A DNA stretch of 64,000 bases from Auricularia sp. M13 (lineage: Eukaryota; Basidiomycota; Agaricomycetes; Auriculariales; Auriculariaceae). This document shows positions 30,372 through 39,922 of the stretch, one piece after another. The notes under the pieces are model-generated. The model was given only the letters and a program-made list of their open reading frames with translations, ran no database searches and was not told where the DNA came from. The stretch's first letter is position 1. Every line of letters starts with the position of its first letter. The stretch covers positions 248,001 to 312,000 of the forward strand of contig CM073203.1 of the NCBI GenBank assembly GCA_037042915.1, in the 5' to 3' direction. The position numbers and the translations under genes are program-made.

Positions 30372-33300
30372 TCAGCGCCGATTAGTTAATAAACGGTCAA
30401 GAGATAAGCGTTGCTTGCGCATATTGTCCCATCGCTTGATTACCTCGGCCTGCGGGAGGCGCCAATCAGGGTCCTCCGCATGGCCGACGCGTGATTCGCA
30501 CCGGACTTTCCAGATCAAGAAGGCGGACTCTGATACCAGTATCCGAAAGAGGCGTTCTGTCGGTCTACATCGGTTTGAACCGCCGCCGGCAAAGCGTGCC
30601 GTGCCGCATCCGAGTACCATTCCAAGGTCTATGTTCACCTCGACCCGCTTGTGGCGCATGAAGTTCTTCACCATCGACCACACTGCCTTTTGGCCAGAGT
30701 CGCGGCACGCGAACAGGACGTGTTCGAGGGATTCTTCCACGCCACATCTACGGCACAGCCTGTAGCTGCACCACGGCTCTGGCATTTTCGCAAAGTATGG
30801 TCCAACTTTATGTGCACCATGTAAACTCTTCCACAGAAAATTTCTCGCAGGGCGCGAGAAGTCCTTCGACTGCAAGCTTTCCCATATTTGTGCCTCCGTC
30901 GGCCTGAACTTACACTCGCGCTCTATACTGCACTGCGCTTTTGCAATGTTCGCAGCAGTTGCACGTCGCGGCTCTGTTGATACCGATGCCGCATGTCGGA
31001 TCGCGCGGTGTGCCATACGCTGATTCAGGCTCCTGAGGGCTATACCTGGTTTATCAAAGGCAGCCCGTTCAGCTAGATCTATCTCTCGATCTGGTCCGAG
31101 CTCAGCTGCTATCACCGCCATCTTCCTGGCGTCCCCGAGCTGCGACCAATCTTTGGCTCTGGCCTTCGTGATGAAGGTGAAGGACGTTTCTGCCGACCTC
31201 GAACGGAGCGATGCCGCGGCTGCCCGTAGTGCGCGCGCATCACCAGGCATATCCATCCACCCACGGTCTTCGTGAAACTGTAACCGCGCCGTCATTGCCT
31301 CGACCAGCTGCTTGTTCGTGGTGATCACGTGAAGTGGGCGGTTTGGCGGCGCTGCTTGCGAAGCGGCATACATCGCAGCTGCTAGGCTGCTCATATACGA
31401 GTGCATTTTGTGTCACGGTGTGCTGCATACACCACCGACCTGGAGGCGTAGCCGACCAGGAAGGGTACTCAGGAGGGGAAGGTCGAACACATAATAGACC
31501 AGATCCAACCTAGGGTACATCCGAGGGCAATCGCCGGTACATATAGTCCGATTGGAGGCAAACCGGATCCGAACGCTCCGGACAACAAAGGAAGCCAACC
31601 AACACCAAAGAGAGGTCCGGAAGCGATGGGAAAGGCATCGGGGAAGTCACCGAGGGTAATCTGGAGCCAGTGGAAGCAATGGGGGGTAAAGGGAGTCAAG
31701 GGAGGGTCAAGAAAGAGTGAAGCGTCGCGCCGAAGGCGCAGAACGACTCCGGACGAAGGGGATAAAGGATGTCCGTGCCTATGGAGGGTATTGGGCGGGT
31801 ATCCGAGACAGACCGAGGTGTCCTTGCATGTATGCACGCACTGACACCGGGGGCGAAAGGCGCCGATGCAATGGCGAGCGTAGCAGCGAGCGCAACGCGT
31901 CGGCGAGCGAGGTACGAGCGTACCACCCAACAATCAACACTCCCACTCCATCCGGACAGCCTCCGGACCATGGACCATGCCGCGCGCGGACCGAGGAGAG
32001 TGTGGCGGCCGAGGTCCGAGGTGCCGGAGCGGTCGAGCATCCAGGGGACAGAGGGTGAAGGATGTATGTCGGCACGATCGTTGCAGCTTCACCTGTACTC
32101 CCAGCGCACACCGGCCATGCAGGGCAATACCCGAGGTGTGGTGTGCGGCATCTCCGAAGGTGTAGGCCGTAATGTGACACCGAGAAGACGGACCGACGAA
32201 CAGATACACGCCGGGTGGAAACCAGCGCAGCGGTGATCGACAACAATGGCAATAGCGCGTCGCATCCAAGGACCGAGGTTGACAGGGGTCCGGTGACGCC
32301 GAGAGAAGGTAGCCGAGGTGCCAGCGGTCCGGAGAGGCATGCGGAACGGGTATATCGGTCCGACGGAGCGGGTGAAGCGGCGAAAGAGATCCAACGGAAG
32401 CGGCATATGGGCAAGATCGCCGCGCACCGTAACATTTTGCCCGGGCATCTTCCCACTACATCGTCGACCTCTCCATCCGGGAAGTGTGCCACGAAGCCGC
32501 CTCTCGCCGCATCTGAGTTCGCTCTGAAGATCGCCGCTGCTATTGCGACTTGTACCGGCGAGTCGTCTGGCCGCACGTATCTCCTGCTGGCCGCGTCCCT
32601 ACGCCTAATCTCTTCGGCCTTTCCGGGCGCCAGGCCCACTGTGTTCACAAAAATGCGGAAGTAATCCGAGTGGGTTTCACCAGCGTCAAGCGAGCCGTCG
32701 AAAATGATGGGCTCGCCATCCTCAATCGCCGTGCCCCTACTCTCTTCAAAGGTGCGCCAGAGATCTTTGCCCGGAGAGTACGAGGTGGTCGCCGGGTTCC
32801 ATTTCGGCGCGAGGTCACTAAGGATGTCTCTCGCCAGCGCCTGGCACTGGTGCGGCTTCCTACAGCCTTCACTCCGATCAGCGTCGCAATTCGCACACCT
32901 ACACATCGGCGCGTCTATGTGGTCAGGGTCGTCTTGTTCGCCCAGCTCTTCCAAATCCTCCACCGTTACTGCTGCATGAGCTGACTTGATGCAGCGTATA
33001 CGCGGTCTACGGCCGCTTAACGCTACATCGTTCATGAGCGCGGGGTGTCCCCAGATAGTCATCTCATTCCGCACGACTTCCTTAATCATGGGCGCGTCCA
33101 TGCAAAGATGGTATTTGTCGGCGACTCTAATTAGCTGTCGCAGCATGAATGGCAGACGTCTGGGGTTCGTGCGCCAGTCCTGCCGGAAGGGGTCTATACG
33201 TGCCTGCTGCGGAATTCGCTGTGCGTCCTTGGTTGTTATTGCCATCCGGAAGATGTGGTCGGCTATAAAGGCCCAGACGGGCCTGCTCGCGCGCGGCTGC

Positions 33301-34306
33301 AGAAAGGCGCTCAACCAGGAGACGTATTGGGCTTCGTTGCGTCCCTCCGCATGGAAGAGGCCTACGCCGCCCTCGCCCCTGGGGTTCCTCAGGACCGCCA
33401 TATTTATCGGGTGCCGCCGCGCTTGTCCCCAGAAGAAACTGAGTACCACCTTGTCCAGTTTCTTTTCTAAAGTCCTCGGCATTCCTTGGGCCGCAGTCAG
33501 GTACTGCGTGTGGCCGCCGCATATTATCTGCGAGAGGATGCTGCGTCCGTTCAGCGTCAGGTTACGTTTGTCCCACTTCGATAAGCGGTCCTGTACTTTG
33601 TCCAGTATTACCGACCACGTGTTCGCATTTTCGACGCAATTCCCTGGCCAGGTTCCCAAGATCCGCGTCGGTTCACCGTCTCTCGCAACGCGGATACCGT
33701 CTGGTATTGGGTCGTCTGCCTCATTCAATTTGCGTGAGGCAATGAGGCTTCTACGATATCCTTCCTCTCCCAGAGGAATTATCTCGGTCTTGGAGATGTT
33801 GAATCTTGCACCCGCAGCAAGGCACCAGTCGTCCAGAATGCCGAGCAAGGTATGATATGAGTCCGTTCTGTGTAGATATACTGTCGTGTCATCCGCATAC
33901 AGGGTGGCTATCAGCCTGTCTTCGAGTCCAGGAATCTCAAAGCCTCTTAATTGGGACGCTCGCAGCATTGCAGATAGGGGCTCAATCGCCAGGTTAAATA
34001 GTAGGCATGACAAGGGGTCACCCTGCCGCACACCCCTTGTGACCTTGTACTTACTACTTAGGAAGCCATTCACCATCACGCAGGTGTACGCATTTTCATA
34101 CAAGGTGCGTACAACCGTGACAAACTTGTTCGGGAGCCCGAATTTGACCAGGACCTCGTGTAGATAGTCATGGCGGATGCGATCGTAAGCCTTCTCCTGG
34201 TCAAGCGCTATGATCGCGCCGTTCTCCTCCATGGCTTCGGCATAATTCAGGATCAAGGTTGAGATTTTAGTGTGGTCCGCTATGCTCCTGCCTCGTACAA
34301 AGCCTG
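30372..34306 (-). CDS. LINE ORF2, C-terminal part: RT catalytic core, RNase H-like region and Cys-rich tail (interrupted)
   Basis: This part continues ORF2 after the gypsy insertion. It contains RT motif A (ALDQEKAYDRIRHDYL), motif B (GVRQGDPLSCLLFN) and motif C (LYADDTTVYL). A thumb/connection region with SFFWGQARRHPINM follows, and then a region aligning by pattern to the LINE RNase H domain (GGFVAHFPDG... HEDRGWMDMPGDARAL). In that region the usual acidic residues appear replaced (TTNKQ where SDS is common). The tail has CSYRLCRRCGVEESLEHVLFAC, the Cys-rich motif common in fungal LINEs. A solo LTR interrupts it after GRCPGK. Removing the LTR and one TTTTG copy gives GKMHSYMSSL in frame. 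The stop is at about 30,372. Confidence 0.82.
31411..32434. mobile_element. Solo LTR inside LINE ORF2
   Basis: The 1,024-bp segment begins TGTCACGGTG and ends CACCGTAACA. It is flanked by direct repeats TTTTG at 31406-31410 and 32435-32439. Excising it with one repeat restores the LINE reading frame exactly. No gag or pol is inside, so it is a solo LTR left by recombination between the LTRs of a full element. Its termini resemble those of the 284-bp LTR nearby, but length and interior differ. Its orientation is undetermined. Confidence 0.85.
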
Positions 34307-34590
34307 TGTTACGGTGACCGAGGATACTCGCCGAACGGACGCTCTGCGGGTGGGGGAAAAAGGACGAGATGTATCGGCGGTGGGCAAACCAGCTCGAATC
34401 TAGCATACAAAGAGCAGACAACACACGGTATATAAAGGGGGTCCGGATCCGGCCGGACCGCTGACCGCAGGCCGGGGCCACGCATGCGCCGGCGGGTCTC
34501 GGTCTGATGACTCGGTCCGTATGACGTCGGCGCGAGTGAGGTCCGATAAGCCCAACGGCGATAGGAGCGAAAAGCGAATGAGCCGTAACA
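34307..34590 (-). repeat. 3' LTR of the chromovirus (284 bp)
   Basis: This is the near-identical partner of 39635-39917. The sequence just upstream on the element strand (plus 34591-34603) reads AGTAGGGGGTTA, a weak polypurine tract suitable for plus-strand priming. Confidence 0.93.
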
Positions 34591-34600
34591 TAACCCCCTA

Positions 34601-36511
34601 CTAGGACCGAACGAGCGTCGTGCCGAGGGCCCGCGCCCTGCGGGCCGCGGTGACCGGGTCGGGGATGTTGAAGTCGATCCCTGTGGTATGGTGGCGCTCG
34701 AAGAAGTTGGAGGGAAATATGGCACGGTCGAAGACGAGAGAGTGGATGTTCTGGGGTTTACCCGGGTTGCGGCGGACGAAGTCCTCGACGGCGCCGATCG
34801 CGTTGCCGAGATTTCCCTTGGGGACCCAGGAGTTGTGCTCGCGCCCGTAGCCGGCCCATTTGACCAGGTAGACAACGCCTCGTCCGAGCTTCTTGGAATC
34901 CAGGATCTCCTCCACTTCGTACTCCTCGTGATCGTCCACGATGGTCGGCGCCGGCGGGGCGGGGCGGCGTTGGTGCTGGGCGTACGGCGCAACGTACGGC
35001 GAGAGGAGGCTTTCGTGGAAGACGGGGTGTAGGTTTTCCACGCCTCCGGCAGCTCCAATTTGAAGGCGGAATGACCCACACTTTCGAGGATCTTGAAAGG
35101 ACCGAAGCGCCGTTCGGCCAGTTTCTTGGACGAGACCGCAAGCTTGAGGTTGGTCGCTTCGAGCCACACTTTGTCGCCGACCTTGTATTGTCGCGAAGCA
35201 CCTCGGCGCCGGTCGTACTGTGTCTTCATGGACGCGGCGGCCTTGGTGAGTGCGGATTTGGCCTCCTCCCAGGTCCTTTCCATCCGCTGGGCGAACTGGG
35301 CGGCCGACTCGTTGGTGACCGCTCGGACGCGGTTCCACGCCCATACGTGGGTGGCGACCGTGATTGAGGAAGAACGGAGACGTACCCGTCGCCTCGGACG
35401 CGCGGTTGTTGATGGCGAACTCGGCCATAGCGAGCCAATCGGCCCAGTCATCCTGCCGGGCGTTGGTCCATGCGCGAAGGTACTTCTCGATCTCCGCGTT
35501 CTCCCGCTCGGTCTGTCCGTCGGTCTGCGGGTGGTACGCGGTGGACGGGTTTGCCTCGATACCGAGGAGCTTGTAGAGCTCGTTCGCGAATCCCGACACG
35601 AACTGCGGGCCGCGGTCGCTGATGAGCTTCTTGAACAGGCCGAACCGTTTGAAGACGAAGTCACGGTACAAGCGCGCTATACCCTCCGACGTCACCGTAA
35701 CATGCGTCGGGCAGAGGATGACCATCTTGCTGTGGCGGTCGGTCACGACGAAGACCGCGTTGAAGCCAAACGACTCGGGCAATGGCCCGATGAGGTCGGC
35801 GGAAACGACCTCCCACGGAGCACTCGGCGCCTCGTTGGGGTGTAGGGGTCCTGCCAGGGGTCCGTGCCTCGGTTTGGAGCGTTGGCAAACGTCGCATGCG
35901 CGGACGTAACGCGCAACATACGCGGTCATGCCGGGGAACCAGTAGTACCGGTTAAGGAGCTCCAAAGTCTTGTACCTGCCCGGATGTCCTGCTATCGGTG
36001 TGTCGTGAAATGCGCTGACGATGCGTTCACGTAGTCGGCGGTTACGCGGGATGTAGACTCGGCCTTTGTACTCGACGACGCCGTTCGTCTCCACAAAGTC
36101 CTGCGGGTACGCAAGCAGGCCCTTCTTGACTGCCTCGTCGCGTTCGTTGGCGTACTTGCGAACCTCGGCCAGGATGTGGTCCTCGTCTCGGAGTCCTAGT
36201 TGCCGAATGATCACGTCCAACGGTCCGTTGTGCTCCTCGGCGAGTTGAAAACGGTCCGGTTGCAGGAGGACAACGTCGGCGTTGTCTTCTGCCCCCTCAT
36301 TAGGCATGTTCCGGCTCAGCTCGTCGGCGATGACGTTCGTCTTGCCCGGCCGGTGGTGCAATGTAAAATCATACTCGGAGAGCTCGGTGAGCCAACGAGC
36401 TTGCCGACGGTTGAGCTTTGCGGCTCGCGGAAGTACTGCAGATTCCGATGGTCGGTCCATATCTGGAACTCCGGGGCCCCTTTGAGGAAGTGGCGCCAAT
36501 GTTCGAGGCAA
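34601..36511 (-). CDS. Chromovirus integrase with C-terminal chromodomain
   Basis: It holds the tail of RNase H, then the integrase zinc domain (HPGRYKTLELLNRYYWFPG, CDVCQRSKP) and the catalytic core (VSADLIGPLP, LISDRGPQFVSGF, HPQTDGQTERENAEIEKYL: D, D, E). The GPY region and chromodomain (YEVEEILDSKKLGRG, YLVKWAGYGREHNSWVP) follow. The frame has no stop throughout. Even so, the conserved segment between about 35,335 and 35,040 (SAAQFAQRMERTWEEAKSAL, VGDKVWLEATNLKL) reads in a different frame, so two compensating indels are present. The chromodomain would direct integration to heterochromatin. Confidence 0.9.
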   Translation of the reverse strand: MPRTLAPLPQRGPGVPDMDRPSESAVLPRAAKLNRRQARWLTELSEYDFTLHHRPGKTNVIADELSRNMPNEGAEDNADVVLLQPDRFQLAEEHNGPLDVIIRQLGLRDEDHILAEVRKYANERDEAVKKGLLAYPQDFVETNGVVEYKGRVYIPRNRRLRERIVSAFHDTPIAGHPGRYKTLELLNRYYWFPGMTAYVARYVRACDVCQRSKPRHGPLAGPLHPNEAPSAPWEVVSADLIGPLPESFGFNAVFVVTDRHSKMVILCPTHVTVTSEGIARLYRDFVFKRFGLFKKLISDRGPQFVSGFANELYKLLGIEANPSTAYHPQTDGQTERENAEIEKYLRAWTNARQDDWADWLAMAEFAINNRASEATGTSPFFLNHGRHPRMGVEPRPSGHQRVGRPVRPADGKDLGGGQIRTHQGRRVHEDTVRPAPRCFATIQGRRQSVARSDQPQACGLVQETGRTALRSFQDPRKCGSFRLQIGAAGGVENLHPVFHESLLSPYVAPYAQHQRRPAPPAPTIVDDHEEYEVEEILDSKKLGRGVVYLVKWAGYGREHNSWVPKGNLGNAIGAVEDFVRRNPGKPQNIHSLVFDRAIFPSNFFERHHTTGIDFNIPDPVTAARRARALGTTLVRS

Positions 36512-37844
36512 AGCATCATCGCGAGCATCTCCTTGTCGTAGATCTCGTAATTACGCTCGGCGGGACTGAAGCTCTTGCTAAAGAACCCGAGTGGGCGTAG
36601 CTTCCGTCGATGACCTGGTGGAGGACTCCTCCTGCCGCGTAGTCTGATGCGTCGGTCTCCAACCTGAACGGGGCCCGGTCCTGGGGGAGAAGAAGAGTAA
36701 CGTCGTTGCACACGGCGTCGCGAAGGTCCTCGAAAGCCTGCTGCTGCTCCGGGCCCCATTCGAATACGACCCCCTTTTCCGTTAGACGGTTGAAGGGTTT
36801 CGTGATGTGCGCGAAATGGGGGATGAAGTTCCGGTAGAAGTTACAGAACTGCATGAACGACCGGACCTCCCGCAGGTTGCGCGGGGGGTTCCAACGGCGT
36901 ATGGCCTCCACCTTGACTGGGTCCATGGATACCTGCCCGTTTCCTACAACCAGGCCGAGGAACTTGACTTGGGCTTGCTCGAACTCGCATTTCTCCAGTT
37001 TGAGGTATAGGCCTGTCTGCCGACACAGTTCCAGTACGGCCCGAACCGCGGTCCGATGGTCCTCCAAGGTGCGGGTAAAAACCAAAAGGTCGTCCATATA
37101 GACGATAAGGACGATCCGCCGAATAAGGTCGCCGAATATGTCGTCCACCATGCGTTGGAAGGTGGCCGGGCTGTTGGTCATGCCGAAGAACATGACGGTG
37201 GGTTCGAACAGACCTCGGCTCGTGATGAATGCGGCCTTGAATTCGTCTCCCGGTCGGATTCGGACGTTGTTGTACCCCCATCGGACGTCGAACTTAGAGA
37301 AATAACGGGCGTCCTTGATCTTGGTCATGACGTCGGCGACCAGCGGGAGGGGGTAGGAGTCCCGCACGGTGTGGTCGTTGAGCCTCCTGTAATCCATAGT
37401 CGGTCGGAGTCCTCCATCCTTCTTGCCGACGAAGAAAAGCGGCGATGCAATGGGCGAGTTGGACGGCCGAATACGACCCGTCGCGAGGTTCTCGTCCAAG
37501 AACTCGTTCATCGCCTGTGTCTCCTTCGGCGACAAGGCGTAAACCTTTCCGCGGAGCTTGCGGTCGTTCTCCCATCCGGGCCGGAGGTTGATTTCGTGAT
37601 CCCACGGACGATGGGGGGGTAGCTTGTCGAATTCCTTCTTTTCGAACACGTCGGCGTACTCGCGGTAGTATTCGGGGATGTCGGCGACGACGGCGGGTTT
37701 GGCGGCCTGCTCAATGCGGGTTGAGATAGACTCGAAAGCCCGAACATACTCTTCTTCGTCGTCGGCCGCGAACTCCAAAGCGTCGGCGAGTGAGGCGAAG
37801 TCCTCGGCGAGGTAGCGGGCCGAGCTCGGCGCCGGGTTCGGCAT
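36420..37844 (-). CDS. pol: Chromovirus reverse transcriptase and RNase H
   Basis: RT motifs are SPLFFVGKKDGGLRPTMDYR, ARYFSKFDVRWGYNNVRI, FGMTNSPATFQRMVDD and IVYMDDLLVF (catalytic YMDD). The connection has FCNFYRNFIPHFAHITKPF. RNase H begins RLETDASDYAAGGVL, then changes frame near 36,600 to PLGFFSKSFSPAERNYEIYD and DKEMLAMMLCLEHWRH. It changes frame again near 36,420, into the frame holding LHHRPGKTNVIADELSR. One shift coincides with a C run. Confidence 0.9.
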
Positions 37845-37884
37845 ACCACAGCGAGGCGGGCAGCGGGTGAACGTGAGCGCCCCT

Positions 37885-38300
37885 TCGGCCAGTCAATTTC
37901 CGGGTTGTGCTCCACCAACCAGTCGTATCCTAGGAAGAGGTCGTGTTTTCCACCAAGGTTGGCTACCGGAAAGTCGCGCCGTTCGCGGTGTTCGCGGCCG
38001 CGTGCGTCGCGCACGACCACAAGGAGTTCGACGTACTCCTTGATAAATCCGTTGACCGAGCCGTCGGCGTTGTAGACGGTCCGAACGACGGCTGCGGCTT
38101 GGGTTGTAAGCTGCCGGCGTTTGACAAACGCCTGGTCCACACTTGAGGTCGTGCATCCACTATCCAAAAGAGCTTTGGCCGGGATCCGTTCTCCGGTGTC
38201 GAGGGAGGTGAGGGTGAGAGGTATGTTCATTTGCCTTAGGGCCGAGGGTCGGACCTCGGCGAGTCTTAGGTGTTCACGCTCGGTGTGCGTATCGACAAGA
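37885..38300 (-). CDS. Chromovirus protease
   Basis: The aspartic protease domain has the catalytic triplet in AKALLDSGCTTSSVD, then GREHRERRDFPVANL and HDLFLGYDWLVEHNPEIDW. It is joined upstream to the Gag tail through PSALRQMNIPLTLTSLDTGE. The frame is lost after DWPKG at a short G run (about 37,880) and continues in another frame into the RT. Confidence 0.8.
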
Positions 38301-38361
38301 CGTTCATCTGTATTCGGTACGGAGGGCACACCGTCGCCTTCCCACAGGGATCGCGCGGAAA

Positions 38362-39460
38362 TCACTGCGGGGCGGAAAAATCCTTGTCCTCGGTCTCCTC
38401 GGCGTGTTCCTCCAGGAGCGTGGATTTTCCTTCGACCATCCGAGCGATCTCCTCCATGTCCTCGGTGGAAAGGCCTCGGATGACGTCCTTGAAGTTCCTC
38501 TCCTGGCAGTCCCGAGCGAGATGGCCGGGTTTCTTGCAGCGGTAGCAGAGTCCTAGGGTCCGAGCGCGGTGACGGTCCACGTCCATGGGGTCCGGGTCGT
38601 GCGCAGGACCGGTGGTGGCTGGGCGGTGATCGCCGGAGCGGGCGCCGCGGCAGGTACAATCACCGGTTGAGTCACCCTCTCGGTGTAATGGTGAACGAAG
38701 GGCTTGGCCGCCGGGCGCGGCGTAGAGTTGGTGGCCGGGCGTGGTCACCGTGGCGGCGGATAATCGGGTCCTGCTCAAGGGCGTACTTGCGGAATTGAAA
38801 GTATCCGAGCGGTTTCTCAGCGTCGGCCTCCATCTTGACGAGCTTGTCCTCGGTGGCGACCTCGGCCTTGCGAAGTCCTTCGACCGTGGCGAGACTGGTG
38901 GTCCGGAAGATTTCGTGCGACTGCATCACGGCGAGGACGAGCGCCGGCTTGAGGTTGCGCCGAAGGTAGTCGACGAGAACGATGTCGTGATACTCCGGGT
39001 TGGTAAATCCGGCCTTGATGCGGAGCTCGTCGAACTTGAGGAAGAAGGTGTCGGCGTCGCCTCGGCCTTGAGTGAGCTTGGAGATCGCTTCGCGGGCGTG
39101 CTCGGCGATGCGCGGGTCGAGGAACTTCTCGTCGAGGTCGCGAAGGAAGTCGCTCCACTTGAGGTCCGGCGAGTCCAGGTCGTGGAGCTGACCCCAGTTC
39201 TGTGCCCAAGCGTCGGCGTCACCTTTGGTCAGGAAGCCGAGCGCGGCGAGTATCTTGTTGCGGTCGCCGGGGATTCCTTTGACGTGGAGCTCCAAGGTCC
39301 GACGGAAGGTCTCGTAGTTGGCGCGGGTCCCATCGTAATCCTCCGGGGCCTGGACGTAGTTTTTGGTGGGTGGGTTGCCCGGTTTGAGTCCGAGCGATTT
39401 GATGGCGTTGACCAACGACGTTTCGATGGAGGTAGCGAACTCCTCGGTCGTCATCGGCAT
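38362..39460 (-). CDS. gag: Chromovirus Gag (capsid plus CCHC knuckle), frame-broken
   Basis: From ATG at 39460, 200 residues form a Ty3-type capsid domain (YETFRRTLELHVKG, DADAWAQNWGQLH, WSDFLRDLDEKFLDP, KPLGYFQFRKYALEQ). The frame stops at 38,672, but the protein continues in other frames. One of these gives PMDVDRHRARTLGLCYRCKK and the knuckle CYRCKKPGHLARDC (CX2CX4HX4C), then an acidic tail (EEHAEETEDKDFS). At least one or two single-base shifts lie between about 38,560 and 38,780. Confidence 0.8.
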
Positions 39461-39620
39461 CTTGACGGTGGTGTCGGGGAAAGCGAAAGGCGCTGGAGAT
39501 GGGAGGCGAGTTCTTCGCCGTCGGCCTGGACGTCGGGGGTGGTGTGCGACAGCTTGACCGAGGGCGCGGGGTGAAGGCGGGGGAAGGAACGGGGATACGC
39601 GGAGCGTCGGTAAGGGAGGG

Positions 39621-39632
39621 TAGATTCGAGCT
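39621..39632 (-). promoter_or_regulatory. Self-priming-type primer-binding site
   Basis: Two bases after the 5' LTR the element strand reads AGCTCGAATCTA. This is the exact 12-nt reverse complement of TAGATTCGAGCT inside the LTR (39718-39729), which lies at the predicted transcription start. No match to a usual tRNA 3' end (TGG start) is seen here. The arrangement is that of Tf1/sushi-type elements, whose own mRNA 5' end primes reverse transcription. Confidence 0.7.
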
Positions 39633-39634
39633 TA

Positions 39635-39917
39635 TGTTACGGTGACCGAGGATACTCGCCGAACGGACGCTCTGCGGGTGGGGAAAAAGGACGAGATGTA
39701 TCGGCGGTGGGCAAACCAGCTCGAATCTAGCATACAAAGAGCGGACAACACACGGTATATAAAGGGGGTCCGGATCCGGCCGGACCGCTGACCGCAGGCC
39801 GGGGCCACGCATGCGCCGGCGGGTCTCGGTCTGATGACTCGGTCCGTATGACGTCGGCGCGAGTGAGGTCCGATAAGCCCAACGGCGATAGGAGCGAAAA
39901 GCGAATGAGCCGTAACA
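39635..39917 (-). repeat. 5' LTR of the chromovirus (283 bp)
   Basis: On the element strand it starts TGTTACGGCTCATTCGC and ends CCGTAACA. It contains a TATA box (TATATA, plus-strand 39756-39761) about 30 bp upstream of TAGATTCGAGCT (39718-39729), the likely RNA 5' end. It differs from the other LTR by one substitution and one base in a G run. Confidence 0.93.
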
Positions 39918-39922
39918 GCCTG

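Larger units (their letters stand above)
34307..39917 (-). mobile_element. Ty3/gypsy chromovirus inserted in the LINE
   Basis: The complete 5.6-kb LTR retrotransposon lies on the minus strand. LTRs are 34307-34590 (3') and 39635-39917 (5'), bounded by TG...CA, with target duplication GCCTG at 34302-34306 and 39918-39922. Domain order is gag, CCHC knuckle, protease, RT, RNase H, integrase, chromodomain. Only two differences separate the LTRs, so insertion is recent, yet the coding region contains several single-base frame changes. Confidence 0.95.

Noticed and set aside
31411-32434. Solo LTR as another copy of the 284-bp chromovirus LTR
   Set aside because: Only the terminal TGT[T/C]ACGGTG and CGTAACA motifs match; the length (1,024 bp) and interior differ.
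34309-35664. 451-codon ORF on the minus strand running into the LTR, as a separate gene
   Set aside because: It is an alternative frame of the chromovirus integrase region plus LTR read-through. Only its middle holds the real protein.
37943-39574. Plus-strand ORF 38741-39574 and neighbours as genes
   Set aside because: They are complementary to gag and protease coding sequence with no independent support.
39219-39900. C-terminal extension of LINE ORF2 into the LTR as a genuine fusion protein
   Set aside because: The extension arises from reading across the insertion junction; the true continuation lies beyond the chromovirus.
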